Shown: piece after piece, positions 6,781 through 13,189 of the stretch
Position numbering within the stretch: position 1 is the first letter of the stretch
How the letters are laid out: each line of letters begins with the position of its first letter
Source of the DNA: Cyclobacteriaceae bacterium
GTDB lineage: Bacteria; Bacteroidota; Bacteroidia; Cytophagales; Cyclobacteriaceae
Length of the DNA stretch: 13,189 nt
NCBI GenBank assembly: GCA_028279155.1
Contig: JANQST010000568.1
Location: forward strand, 1 to 13,189
Direction of reading: 5' to 3'
Position numbers and translations under genes: made by a program
Notes under the pieces: generated by a model
What the model was told of the DNA's origin: nothing
Seen by the model: the letters and a program-made list of their open reading frames with translations, nothing else
The model's database searches: none

Positions 6781-6854
6781 TAGCGAGAGGGGGAATTGAA
6801 CCCCCGACCTCCGGGTTATGAATCCGACGCTCTAACCATCTGAGCTACCTCGCC
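6781..6854 (-). tRNA. tRNA-Met (anticodon CAT)
   Basis: The reverse complement forms a 74-nt cloverleaf. The acceptor GGCGAGG pairs with TCTCGCT (two G-U pairs). The D-arm is GCTC/GAGC. The anticodon loop TTCATAA has anticodon CAT. The T-arm GGGGG/CCCCC has the loop TTCAATT, and the discriminator base is A. The anticodon stem TCGGA/CCCGG has an A-C apposition next to the loop. The first acceptor pair is G-U, unlike the mismatch of initiator tRNAs, and the stem lacks the initiator GGG/CCC run, so elongator Met (or an Ile-CAT type) is likelier. CCA is not encoded. Confidence 0.93.
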
Positions 6855-6856
6855 AT

Positions 6857-6967
6857 TATTTCATTTCCGAATTGAACTTCCGACCTTCGGGTTATAAACT
6901 CCGACGATCTATCCATCCGGGGCGCGCAGCCTGAGCCTGTCTGCCGACAAAGGCAGGCCACCTCGCC
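6857..6967 (-). pseudogene. Decayed tRNA-Met copy interrupted by hairpin-forming DNA
   Basis: Reading the minus strand from 6967, GGCGAGG repeats the 5' end of the functional tRNA-Met. A GC-rich stretch of about 40 bases follows. The D-arm remnant GGATGGATAGATCG (intact copy: AGATGGTTAGAGCG) then resumes, followed by TCGGAG, TTTATAACCCGAAGG and GGAAGTTCAATT. The anticodon CAT has become TAT with an extra base in the loop. The T-stem GGAAG no longer pairs with CGGAA, and the 3' acceptor half is absent. It cannot fold into a tRNA. It lies 2 bases upstream of the intact copy in the same direction, so the pair is a tandem duplication in which the promoter-proximal copy has died. Confidence 0.75.
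6935..6958. repeat. GC-rich hairpin in the decayed tRNA copy
   Basis: Arms 6939-6945 (GTCTGCC) and 6952-6958 (GGCAGGC) pair over 7 bp with one G-U, with loop GACAAA. The sequence is much richer in GC than its surroundings and has no counterpart in the intact tRNA. It looks like a short inserted palindromic unit, with GGCGCGCAG next to it. Confidence 0.5.
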
Positions 6968-7000
6968 AAATGCCTCTTTCAAGGTCTGAAAAAAGGAACG

Positions 7001-7008
7001 CAAATCTA
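7001..7008 (-). promoter_or_regulatory. Probable promoter -7 box of the tRNA-Met unit
   Basis: On the minus strand TAGATTTG matches the Bacteroidota consensus TAnnTTTG exactly and is followed by CGTTCC, as at the tRNA-Pro promoter. It lies 34 bases before the decayed tRNA copy, so both copies would be transcribed from it. A -33 TTG at standard spacing is not evident. Confidence 0.5.
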
Positions 7009-7080
7009 AGCAAGATTTCTTTTCATTTCTGCTATTGGATAAATCGTTTTTTTTTATACCTTATCAAAAATTTAAGGAAT

Positions 7081-7467
7081 ATGGCGAAGACAGAATACGT
7101 AGGAGAGTTTGAGTTCAATGCATCGAAGAAGATGCTCTTTCCATATTTTAGTACAGCTTCCGGTTTGGCACAATGGTTTGCCGATGATGTAAACATCAAT
7201 AATTCAAGCAAAGAGTACACCTTCATATGGGATGGTGATGAAACAATTGCCAAATTAACGTCCAATAGAACCAATCATCATGTACGGTTTGATGTGGTAG
7301 ATGAAGGTGACGATGATCCAAACTACTTTGAATTTAAGCTTGAAATGAACGAACTAACCCAATCAGTTTATGTTCAGATTACCGATTACTCTGACATGGA
7401 TGTAGATGAAGCCCAGGAATTGTGGGAGAGTTTGACAAGTGACCTAAAAGAAATAGTAGGAGGATAA
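7081..7467 (+). CDS. START-like domain protein
   Basis: A 128-residue cytoplasmic protein of the START-like/SRPBCC (AHSA1-like) fold, of a type found widely in Bacteroidota. The N-terminus KTEYVGEFEFNASKKMLFPYFSTASGLAQWFADDVNI has the strand-helix-Trp-Phe pattern of the fold (LAQWFADDV). It is followed by beta strands (EYTFIWDGDETIAKLTSN, HHVRFDVVD, YFEFKLEMNELTQSVYVQITDY) and a C-terminal helix (EAQELWESLTSDLKEIVGG). It is strongly acidic. The frame is open further upstream to ATG 6970, but the added residues overlap the tRNA promoter and spoil the conserved N-terminus, so ATG 7081 is the start. A weak promoter match (TTG 7035-7037, 19 bases, TACCTTAT) fits this start. The ligand is unknown. 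Confidence 0.88.
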   Translation: MAKTEYVGEFEFNASKKMLFPYFSTASGLAQWFADDVNINNSSKEYTFIWDGDETIAKLTSNRTNHHVRFDVVDEGDDDPNYFEFKLEMNELTQSVYVQITDYSDMDVDEAQELWESLTSDLKEIVGG

Positions 7468-7482
7468 ACAATTGGCATTTTT

Positions 7483-7516
7483 CTTGCCTGTCCTTCCTGA
7501 AGCTTCTCTAATTTTG
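7483..7516 (+). promoter_or_regulatory. Promoter of the LptF/LptG-family gene
   Basis: CTTG (7483-7486) is followed after 22 bases by TAATTTTG (7509-7516), which fits the Bacteroidota -33/-7 pattern including the exact TAnnTTTG. The ATG is only 8 bases after the box, so the mRNA would have an extremely short leader or none. Confidence 0.5.
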
Positions 7517-7524
7517 TTCCTCAT

Positions 7525-9234
7525 ATGCGCAGGCTGGATACCTTAATGCTTAAATCTTTCATTGGGCCTTTTGTTCTCACAACTACGGTGTCCAATTTCA
7601 TCTTGCTTATCCAGTACCTCTTAAAGTATTTTGACGATTTCGTTGGGAAAAACCTTGGAGCAGCTGTGTTTGCCGAGCTCCTGTTTTATTTCTCGATGAA
7701 CATGCTCCAGATTGCTTTACCGCTTGGAGTGTTGGTCGCTTCTCTTATGACATTTGGAAACCTTGGTGAGAACTTTGAGCTTACAGCTATCAAGGGATCA
7801 GGGATATCACTGCTTAGGGTATTACGACCGATTTTTTTCTTTGTTGTTTTCCTGGCGATTGGAGCCTATTACTTCAATAACTACGCAATCCCGGCAGCCA
7901 ACCTGAAAGCGTATAGCCTCTTATACGATATCAAGCATACAAAACCCGCACTGGATATTAAAGCTGGTGCTTTTTATAATGGCATACCGGATTATAGTAT
8001 TAAAGCAAAGAATAAACTCCCGGACGGCAAGACATTGCTTGACGTGATCATCTATGATCATTCAGAAGGTAGGGGAAACAAAAAAGTAATTCTTGCGGAT
8101 TCAAGTTTGATGTATACCATTTTGGATGATCGCTACCTCAAGCTTGAACTATATAATGGGAATTATTATTGGGAGAAAGACAAAAAAGAAACTAAAGTCA
8201 ACCAGTTCTACAGAACTAACTACTATAAAATGGACATGGTGTTTAGTCTCGCTTCTTTTGATTTGAAAAGAAGGAAGGAAGAACTATTTCAGAACAACCG
8301 GCAAATGAAGAATATCAAAGAGCTAACAGTAGACATTGACTCATTTGCCACAATGATTGTTAAATCAAAATCGAGCCTGGTGCTTAATGTGAATCATACC
8401 TTCGATTATCACATCAAGAACAAAGAGATGATCCTGGAGACCAATAAATATAGGATCGATACAGTAGCCACAACAGAGCCTGGGTATATTAAATCTTCTT
8501 TCTTACCCTTTGGCGGTTTCAAGCAAGATCCAAAACAAACGAAAAATCAGAAAAAGCAAGATTCAACTAAAAACCAACGAGACCCTTCTTTGTACCTAGG
8601 GAAGAATTCAGCAAATCAGGACGAAGTAGAAATAAAGCTTCGGCTAAGTCAAGATGAAACAAACAAGCTTAGAAAGTCAAACCCCCAAGCAGATACCGAT
8701 CCTATTCTTTTGGATACCCTTGGATGGGAATATCTGGATTATAAATTGTTTGAAGGAAGAAATAAAAAGAAGAAAGCCACTATCGTAACTGGTGCTTTAA
8801 ATCAGGCGCGAAACATCAAAGTGAGTGTCAGTTCGACGGAGCAGCGGATTTACCGATCCAGGAGAGATAAAAACCTATACACTATTGAGAAATATAAGAA
8901 GTATTCACAGGCTGTAGCTTGCATTTTGATGTTCATGATTGGTGCTCCGCTTGGAGCAATTATTAAGAAAGGAGGATTGGGCATGCCAACAATAATTGCC
9001 ATCCTGTTTTTCATTATTTACTACGTCTTCACAAGCATAGGAGAGAAATCTGCGAAGGAGGGGGCGATGGATCCTTATCTCGCGGTATGGTTGTCTGATA
9101 TGGTCTTGTTACCATTTGGGCTCTTTTTTCTTCGTCAGGCACGAATTGATGCCCGATTATTCGATACAGATTTCTACAATATATGGATAGAAAAGCTGCG
9201 ATTAAGATTTGCTAAGAATGAGAAAGAAGTCTAA
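7525..9234 (+). CDS. LptF/LptG-family lipopolysaccharide export permease
   Basis: A 569-residue inner-membrane protein of the YjgP/YjgQ (LptF/LptG) family. These work with the LptB ATPase to extract lipopolysaccharide from the inner membrane and pass it to LptC and LptA. Three N-terminal membrane segments (about 12-35, 50-77 and 96-118) and three C-terminal ones (about 461-479, 487-505 and 518-536) flank a periplasmic part of more than 300 residues. The cytoplasmic coupling region FGNLGENFELTAIKGSGIS, including NFELTAIKGSG, is the family's signature contact with the ATPase. The C-terminal GAPLGAIIKKGGLGMP is also typical. The periplasmic part is larger than in E. coli (about 360 residues in total) and contains a Lys/Gln-rich linker at about 333-354. 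Whether it is the F or the G subunit cannot be told. The start at 7525 keeps the conserved MRRLDTLMLKSF lead. Confidence 0.95.
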   Translation: MRRLDTLMLKSFIGPFVLTTTVSNFILLIQYLLKYFDDFVGKNLGAAVFAELLFYFSMNMLQIALPLGVLVASLMTFGNLGENFELTAIKGSGISLLRVLRPIFFFVVFLAIGAYYFNNYAIPAANLKAYSLLYDIKHTKPALDIKAGAFYNGIPDYSIKAKNKLPDGKTLLDVIIYDHSEGRGNKKVILADSSLMYTILDDRYLKLELYNGNYYWEKDKKETKVNQFYRTNYYKMDMVFSLASFDLKRRKEELFQNNRQMKNIKELTVDIDSFATMIVKSKSSLVLNVNHTFDYHIKNKEMILETNKYRIDTVATTEPGYIKSSFLPFGGFKQDPKQTKNQKKQDSTKNQRDPSLYLGKNSANQDEVEIKLRLSQDETNKLRKSNPQADTDPILLDTLGWEYLDYKLFEGRNKKKKATIVTGALNQARNIKVSVSSTEQRIYRSRRDKNLYTIEKYKKYSQAVACILMFMIGAPLGAIIKKGGLGMPTIIAILFFIIYYVFTSIGEKSAKEGAMDPYLAVWLSDMVLLPFGLFFLRQARIDARLFDTDFYNIWIEKLRLRFAKNEKEV

Positions 9235-9239
9235 ATTTG
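9208..9239 (+). promoter_or_regulatory. rpsO promoter inside the 3' end of the permease gene
   Basis: TTTG (9208-9211), a 20-base spacer and TAAATTTG (9232-9239) give a full match to the Bacteroidota housekeeping promoter. The stop codon of the upstream gene forms the first three bases of the -7 box. Transcription would start around 9245, about 25 bases before the rpsO ATG. Confidence 0.7.
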
Positions 9240-9270
9240 CGCTTCAAATTAAAAGAGGTAGAAATTTAGA

Positions 9271-9540
9271 ATGTATCTTACGAAAGAAAAAAAGATAGAA
9301 TTTTTTAAAGAACACGGTAAATCTGATACCGATACGGGTTCGACTGAAGCACAAATTGCGCTTTTCACACATAGAATTAATCATTTAACAGACCACCTTA
9401 AAACGCAGAAAAAAGACCACTCATCTCGGTTAGGTCTTTTGAAGCTAGTTGGAAAACGCAGAAGACTCCTGGATTATCTTTATAAAAACGATATCGAGAG
9501 ATATCGTAGCATCATTGCAAAGCTGAATATCAGGAAATAA
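9271..9540 (+). CDS. rpsO: Small ribosomal subunit protein uS15
   Basis: An 89-residue protein of full normal length. The family signature is complete: FKEHGKSDTDTGSTEAQIALFTHRINHLTDHLKTQKKDHSSRLGLLKLVGKRRRLLDYLYKNDIERYRSIIAKLNIRK. It includes the GSTEAQIA motif, the HRINHLTDHLK helix, the DHSSR loop that binds 16S rRNA and the KRRRLLDYL segment. S15 is a primary binder of the 16S central domain and helps order assembly of the platform. It has its own promoter upstream and a terminator downstream. It precedes pnp, the widely conserved rpsO-pnp order. In other bacteria S15 represses its own mRNA; no such structure was identified here. Confidence 0.98.
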   Translation: MYLTKEKKIEFFKEHGKSDTDTGSTEAQIALFTHRINHLTDHLKTQKKDHSSRLGLLKLVGKRRRLLDYLYKNDIERYRSIIAKLNIRK

Positions 9541-9547
9541 GACATTT

Positions 9548-9580
9548 AAAGAGGGAATCATAATTCTGATTCCCTTTTTT
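9548..9580 (+). terminator. Terminator between rpsO and pnp
   Basis: Stem GGGAATCA (9553-9560) with TGATTCCC (9567-9574), loop TAATTC, followed directly by six T. The A-run before the stem extends the pairing into the T-run. In this position it would end most rpsO transcripts and lower read-through into pnp. Confidence 0.85.
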
Positions 9581-9627
9581 AATTTATCAACCCAAGGGTC
9601 AAACGGATCCTTGTTACATTATATATT

Positions 9628-11790
9628 ATGACTAAACACGTAACTAAGACCTTCAAACTTACTGACGGCAGAGAAGTGTCCATCGAAACAGGAAAACTTG
9701 CTAAGCAAGCCGATGGATCCGTAGTAGTTAGAATGGGAGACGCCATGTTATTGGCAACAGTAGTATCCGCACCGGATGCGAAAGAGGGAGTGGATTTTCT
9801 TCCACTTTCAGTAGACTATCAAGAAAAATTTGCAGCCGCTGGCAAAATCCCAGGTGGCTTTTTGAAAAGAGAGGGAAGACTCTCAGATTATGAGGTATTA
9901 ATATGCCGATTGGTGGATAGAGCACTTAGGCCTCTATTCCCGGATGATTATCATGCAGACACACAGGTATTCATACAACTTATATCTGCAGACAATAACG
10001 TAATGCCTGATGCATTGGCAGCACTTGCCGCATCATCAGCAATCGCAGTTTCAGATATCCCATTCCACGGACCTATCTCAGAGGTACGAGTTGTGAAAGT
10101 CGATGATAATTACAAAGTAAATCCTACTCCAGAGGAAATGGAATCATCCACGTTGGATTTGATCGTTGCTGGTACGGATGAAAACATCATGATGGTTGAA
10201 GGAGAATCGAAAGAGGTTTCTGAAGCTGAGATGTTGGAAGCGATAAAAATTGCGCATGAGGAGATTAAAATCCAATGTAAAGCACAATTGGAACTGGCTC
10301 AAGAAGTGGGAGCTACAGAGAAGAGAGAATTTGATCATGAGCCTAAGGATGAGGAGCTAAAAGCTTCAATGCGTACTCAGGTTTATGACAAACTTTACAA
10401 AGTAGCAGAAGCAGGAAACCCGAATAAGGCTGAGCGAAAAGAAGCATTTAAAGCTATTTATGAAGAATACATTTCGCAGTTCTCGGAAGAGCAACTTGAG
10501 GAAATGGATGATTTTCTTCTTGGTAAGTACTTCCATGATATCGAAAAGGAAGCTGTTAGAAACTGTGTATTAGACACGAAGCTTCGATTGGATGGAAGAA
10601 ATCTTGATCAGATCCGACCAATATGGTCAGAATCTGATTATTTGCCATCAGCTCATGGATCAGCGGTGTTTACAAGGGGAGAGACTCAGTCGATCACTTC
10701 AGTAACACTTGGAACAAAACTTGATGAACAAATGATTGATGGAGCAATGATCTCCGGATACAACAAGTTCATTCTTCACTACAACTTCCCAGGTTTTTCA
10801 ACTGGTGAAGTAAGACCAAATAGAGGACCTGGACGAAGAGAAGTGGGGCATGGTAACCTTGCGATGCGAGCGTTGAAACCAATGATTCCTTCTGAAGATG
10901 AAGGAAACCCATACACCATTCGTGTTGTTTCTGACATTTTGGAATCCAATGGATCATCTTCAATGGCAACCGTATGTGCCGGAACGATGGCATTGATGGA
11001 TGCAGGTATAAAATTGAAGAAGCCAGTTTCCGGAATCGCGATGGGAATGATCTCGGATGCAGATTCAGGAAAATATGCCATACTTTCTGATATTTTAGGA
11101 GACGAAGATCACCTTGGTGATATGGACTTCAAAGTAACAGGTACTACTGAAGGTATTACGGCTTGCCAGATGGATATCAAAGTAGATGGCCTTTCGTACG
11201 ATGTTTTGGCTGAAGCACTTGAGCAAGCCAAGCAGGGAAGATTACATATACTGGGTGAAATGGCTAAGACAATTTCTCAGCCTAGAGAAGAGCTTAAGCC
11301 ACATACACCTAGAATGGTTATGCTTCGAATTGATAGAGAGTTGATTGGGGCTGTAATTGGGCCTGGCGGGAAAATTATTCAGGAGATCCAAAAAGAATCT
11401 GGTGCGACTGTGAACATTGAAGAAGACGAGCAAGGAGGAAAAGTGAGTGTGTTCGCTGCAGATGGTGCGGCATTAGATGAAGCTATGAAACGAATCAAAG
11501 CTATTACAACTCAGCCTGAAGTGGGAGAGGTGTATGATGGCAAAGTGAAGAGCATCATGCCATTTGGAGCTTTCGTGGAATTCTTACCCGGTAAAGATGG
11601 ATTGTTGCATATCTCTGAGATCAAATGGGAACGTGTAGAGAATGTTTCCGATGTGATGGAAGAAGGAGAGGAGATCAAAGTGAAATTGATTGATATCGAC
11701 AAGCGTACTGGTAAGTTTAAACTATCTAGAAAAGTGCTTTTACCAAGGCCTCAGAAAGAAGAAAAGCCTGCTGAGAAAACAGAAGAGTAA
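9628..11790 (+). CDS. pnp: Polyribonucleotide nucleotidyltransferase (PNPase)
   Basis: A 720-residue cytoplasmic 3'-to-5' phosphorolytic exoribonuclease that forms a trimeric ring and degrades mRNA, and can add tails in reverse. Domain order is complete. RNase PH 1 is at about 13-145 (KIPGGFLKREGRLSD, then CRLVDRALRPLFP). A helical linker at about 240-320 follows. RNase PH 2 is at about 335-550, with FTRGETQSI at 348-356 and GDEDHLGDMDFK; Asp492 and Asp498 are placed like the catalytic pair Asp486/Asp492 of E. coli. The KH domain is at about 562-622, with the IGPGGK loop near 577-582. The S1 domain is at about 632-702. The tail is Lys/Glu-rich. Length is close to the usual 700-710. The start is ATG 9628. 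No frameshift or lost residue is seen. Confidence 0.98.
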   Translation: MTKHVTKTFKLTDGREVSIETGKLAKQADGSVVVRMGDAMLLATVVSAPDAKEGVDFLPLSVDYQEKFAAAGKIPGGFLKREGRLSDYEVLICRLVDRALRPLFPDDYHADTQVFIQLISADNNVMPDALAALAASSAIAVSDIPFHGPISEVRVVKVDDNYKVNPTPEEMESSTLDLIVAGTDENIMMVEGESKEVSEAEMLEAIKIAHEEIKIQCKAQLELAQEVGATEKREFDHEPKDEELKASMRTQVYDKLYKVAEAGNPNKAERKEAFKAIYEEYISQFSEEQLEEMDDFLLGKYFHDIEKEAVRNCVLDTKLRLDGRNLDQIRPIWSESDYLPSAHGSAVFTRGETQSITSVTLGTKLDEQMIDGAMISGYNKFILHYNFPGFSTGEVRPNRGPGRREVGHGNLAMRALKPMIPSEDEGNPYTIRVVSDILESNGSSSMATVCAGTMALMDAGIKLKKPVSGIAMGMISDADSGKYAILSDILGDEDHLGDMDFKVTGTTEGITACQMDIKVDGLSYDVLAEALEQAKQGRLHILGEMAKTISQPREELKPHTPRMVMLRIDRELIGAVIGPGGKIIQEIQKESGATVNIEEDEQGGKVSVFAADGAALDEAMKRIKAITTQPEVGEVYDGKVKSIMPFGAFVEFLPGKDGLLHISEIKWERVENVSDVMEEGEEIKVKLIDIDKRTGKFKLSRKVLLPRPQKEEKPAEKTEE

Positions 11791-11841
11791 CGCTTAAGAC
11801 AATTCGGAAATAAGTGGCCCTCTTTGGGCACAAAAACATTT

Positions 11842-11875
11842 AAATTGGTGTTCATATTGGACATCAATTTTTATT
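11842..11875 (+). terminator. Probable terminator after pnp
   Basis: Arms 11842-11853 and 11859-11870 pair over 12 bp with two G-U pairs, with loop ATATT, followed by a T-rich run. It sits 51 bases past the pnp stop. The right arm and T-run overlap the proposed trxB promoter, so one of the two readings may be wrong. Confidence 0.5.
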
Positions 11876-11877
11876 TG
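11845..11877 (+). promoter_or_regulatory. Possible trxB promoter
   Basis: TTG (11845-11847), a spacer of 22 bases and TTTATTTG (11870-11877), one base off TAnnTTTG. The start codon follows 20 bases later. It overlaps the hairpin assigned as the pnp terminator. Confidence 0.35.
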
Positions 11878-11897
11878 AACAAAGAATTAATAAACCA

Positions 11898-12854
11898 ATG
11901 TCAATAGAGAAAGTAAAAGTTTTAATCATAGGGTCAGGACCTGCCGGCTTCACTGCAGCTGTTTATGCAGCACGAGCAGGCTTTACTCCAGTTCTTTACC
12001 AGGGAGGACAACCTGGTGGGCAATTAACCATCACCAACGATGTAGAAAATTATCCTGGTTATCCAGAAGGTGTGATAGGACCGCAGATGATGATTGATTT
12101 TCAGAAGCAGGCAGAACGGTTTGGAACTGAAGTTAGAAGCGGAATGGTCACTTCCGTTGATTTTTCCGGATGGCCGCACAAGGTTACTGTAGATGAAAAA
12201 ACAGAAATTGAAGCAGAAGCGGTGATTATTTCAACGGGTGCGTCTGCTAAATGGCTTGGGCTTGAAAGTGAAGATCGACTGAATGGAAAAGGAGTTTCTG
12301 CATGCGCTGTTTGCGATGGATTCTTCTTCAAAGGACAAGATGTTGTTCTAGTAGGAGCAGGTGACACAGCAGCAGAGGAAGCAAGCTATCTTTCGAAGAT
12401 CGTAAACAAAGTCTATATGCTTGTAAGAAGAGATGAGATGAGAGCTTCCAAGATCATGCAACAACGTGTTTTCAATGCGCCTAACATTGAAATCTTGTGG
12501 AATACGGAGACAGATGAAGTTCTTGGTGATGAAGAAGTGAGCGGAGTTAGGGTTGTGAACAACCAAACGGGCGAGAAAAGAGAAATTCCTGCACAAGGAT
12601 TTTTTGTGGCCATTGGTCACAAACCTAATACCGACATTTTCAAGGATTGGTTAGATATGGATGATACCGGATACATAAAAACAATCCCGGGCACATCTAA
12701 AACTAATATCCCCGGAGTTTTTGCGACGGGCGATGCTCAGGACAAAATTTACAGGCAAGCAGTGACTGCAGCAGGTAGTGGTTGTATGGGTGCGTTAGAT
12801 GCGGAGAAATTTATTGCCGAGAAGGAAGTAGAATTGGCAGAAGCGGAGGCATGA
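11898..12854 (+). CDS. trxB: Thioredoxin-disulfide reductase
   Basis: A 318-residue cytoplasmic flavoenzyme that passes electrons from NADPH through FAD to thioredoxin. All key sites are present. The FAD-binding GSGPAG is at residues 12-17, and GGQPGGQLTITNDVENYPG is the family's second FAD loop. The redox-active CAVC is Cys136/Cys139 followed by DG. The NADPH-binding GAGDTAAEEA is at about 153-162, with VRRDEMRASKIMQQR for the phosphate. The FAD site ATGDAQD is at 276-282, followed by RQAVTAAGSGCMGALDAEKFI. Length matches the low-molecular-weight bacterial class. The VRR-x-x-x-R nucleotide motif supports NADPH over NADH. A strong terminator follows 22 bases after the stop. Confidence 0.97.
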   Translation: MSIEKVKVLIIGSGPAGFTAAVYAARAGFTPVLYQGGQPGGQLTITNDVENYPGYPEGVIGPQMMIDFQKQAERFGTEVRSGMVTSVDFSGWPHKVTVDEKTEIEAEAVIISTGASAKWLGLESEDRLNGKGVSACAVCDGFFFKGQDVVLVGAGDTAAEEASYLSKIVNKVYMLVRRDEMRASKIMQQRVFNAPNIEILWNTETDEVLGDEEVSGVRVVNNQTGEKREIPAQGFFVAIGHKPNTDIFKDWLDMDDTGYIKTIPGTSKTNIPGVFATGDAQDKIYRQAVTAAGSGCMGALDAEKFIAEKEVELAEAEA

Positions 12855-12876
12855 TTTTAATGAGCCACTAAAGAAT

Positions 12877-12903
12877 AAAAACCAGGCATTGCCCGGTTTT
12901 TTT
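12877..12903 (+). terminator. trxB terminator
   Basis: ACCAGGC and GCCCGGT (12881-12887 with 12891-12897, one A-C mismatch, loop ATT) are flanked by five A before and seven T from 12897. The A/T flanks extend the stem. It could act in both directions. Confidence 0.8.
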
Positions 12904-12914
12904 GTTAACAAAAT

Positions 12915-12947
12915 AAAGGCCTTGCTGAATCGGAATGCAAGGCCTTT
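12915..12947 (-). terminator. Terminator of the partial minus-strand gene
   Basis: A perfect 11-bp inverted repeat, AAAGGCCTTGC (12915-12925) with its complement (12937-12947), loop of 11 bases. On the minus strand it is followed by TTTATTTTG. It lies 20 bases past the stop of the minus-strand gene and may also back up the trxB terminator on the plus strand. Confidence 0.75.
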
Positions 12948-12967
12948 TAATCAACCAGCTATAAAAA

Positions 12968-13189
12968 TTATTCAAACACTATTTCCAATGCTGCGATATC
13001 TGCAGGGTTGAATGGAGCAAGATCTCCGATTCGAACTACGAGGGGGTCGAAGATGGTATTTGGAGAATCACCGCCCTGGATGAATCCATCAGCATTGAAA
13101 TAGCCAGGCGCATCGGTATTGGTAAGATATTGATCAATCAAGCTTTGTTCGATATTTGGGAACGCCAAAAGGATCTGATCAGTGAAAAC
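12968..13189 (-). CDS. 3' end of an unrecognised gene, truncated by the window edge
   Basis: An open frame of 73 codons runs off the right edge on the minus strand and ends with a TAA at 12968-12970. The first visible residues are VFTDQILLAFPNIEQ; a TTG at 13168 is only an internal Leu codon, so no start is in view. The C-terminus has many Asp, Asn, Pro and Gly residues with short strands (APGYFNADGFIQGGDSPN, DPLVVRIGDLAPFNPADIAALEIVFE). This would suit a secreted or surface protein, but I recognise no family. It faces trxB tail to tail, and its own terminator follows. Confidence 0.6.
   Translation of the reverse strand, partial: VFTDQILLAFPNIEQSLIDQYLTNTDAPGYFNADGFIQGGDSPNTIFDPLVVRIGDLAPFNPADIAALEIVFE

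Noticed and set aside
6970..7080. N-terminal extension of the START-like protein from ATG 6970
   Set aside because: It overlaps the tRNA-Met promoter box, adds residues unlike the family, and the conserved domain starts right after ATG 7081.
10779..11081. A 100-codon minus-strand open frame inside pnp
   Set aside because: It is antisense to the catalytic RNase PH 2 domain of a highly conserved gene, with no signal of its own; it is a shadow frame.
1..13189. CRISPR array, insertion sequence, integrase or defence genes
   Set aside because: No regularly spaced repeats, no transposase or recombinase motifs and no defence-type domains were seen in any frame.

Overview
The window looks like chromosomal DNA of a member of the Bacteroidota, probably a marine Cytophagales-type bacterium. 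This rests on the low-GC composition, several promoters of the Bacteroidota sigma type (TTG/TTTG, then about 20 nt, then TAnnTTTG), the near absence of Shine-Dalgarno sequences, a START-like domain protein of a Bacteroidota type, an LptF/LptG permease with a large periplasmic part, and many secreted proteins of unknown function. The genus cannot be fixed from sequence alone.

Layout. Positions 1-2845 hold an outer-membrane beta-barrel protein (+), a small lipoprotein (-), and a secreted protein (-) with a helical, TPR-like part followed by a beta-sandwich domain. Positions 2846-3415 form a gene-poor stretch. It carries two of three degenerate copies of a 21-nt sequence; the third copy lies at 1328. 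A tRNA-Pro(TGG) with a strong terminator and a promoter box follows on the minus strand. Positions 3751-5103 are a tight three-gene plus-strand operon: a flavin-binding PPOX-family protein, a YjdJ-type small GNAT acetyltransferase, and a fusion of a Fer4_19 (YjdI-type) domain with a CDGSH domain. Positions 5104-6627 hold two tandem paralogous secreted proteins on the minus strand. At 6781-6967 there is a minus-strand tRNA-Met(CAT), preceded by a decayed second copy that is interrupted by GC-rich hairpin-forming DNA.

The second half is conserved housekeeping sequence on the plus strand: a START-like protein, an LptF/LptG-family permease (lipopolysaccharide export), rpsO, pnp and trxB. Promoter and terminator signals between these genes suggest mostly separate transcription units. 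The window closes with two hairpin terminators and the 3' end of an unrecognised minus-strand gene.

I do not see a convincing new defence, mobile or biosynthetic system. The best leads are the decayed tRNA copy with its hairpin insertion, the dispersed 21-nt repeat, the PPOX/YjdJ/Fer4_19-CDGSH operon, and the tandem secreted paralogs.
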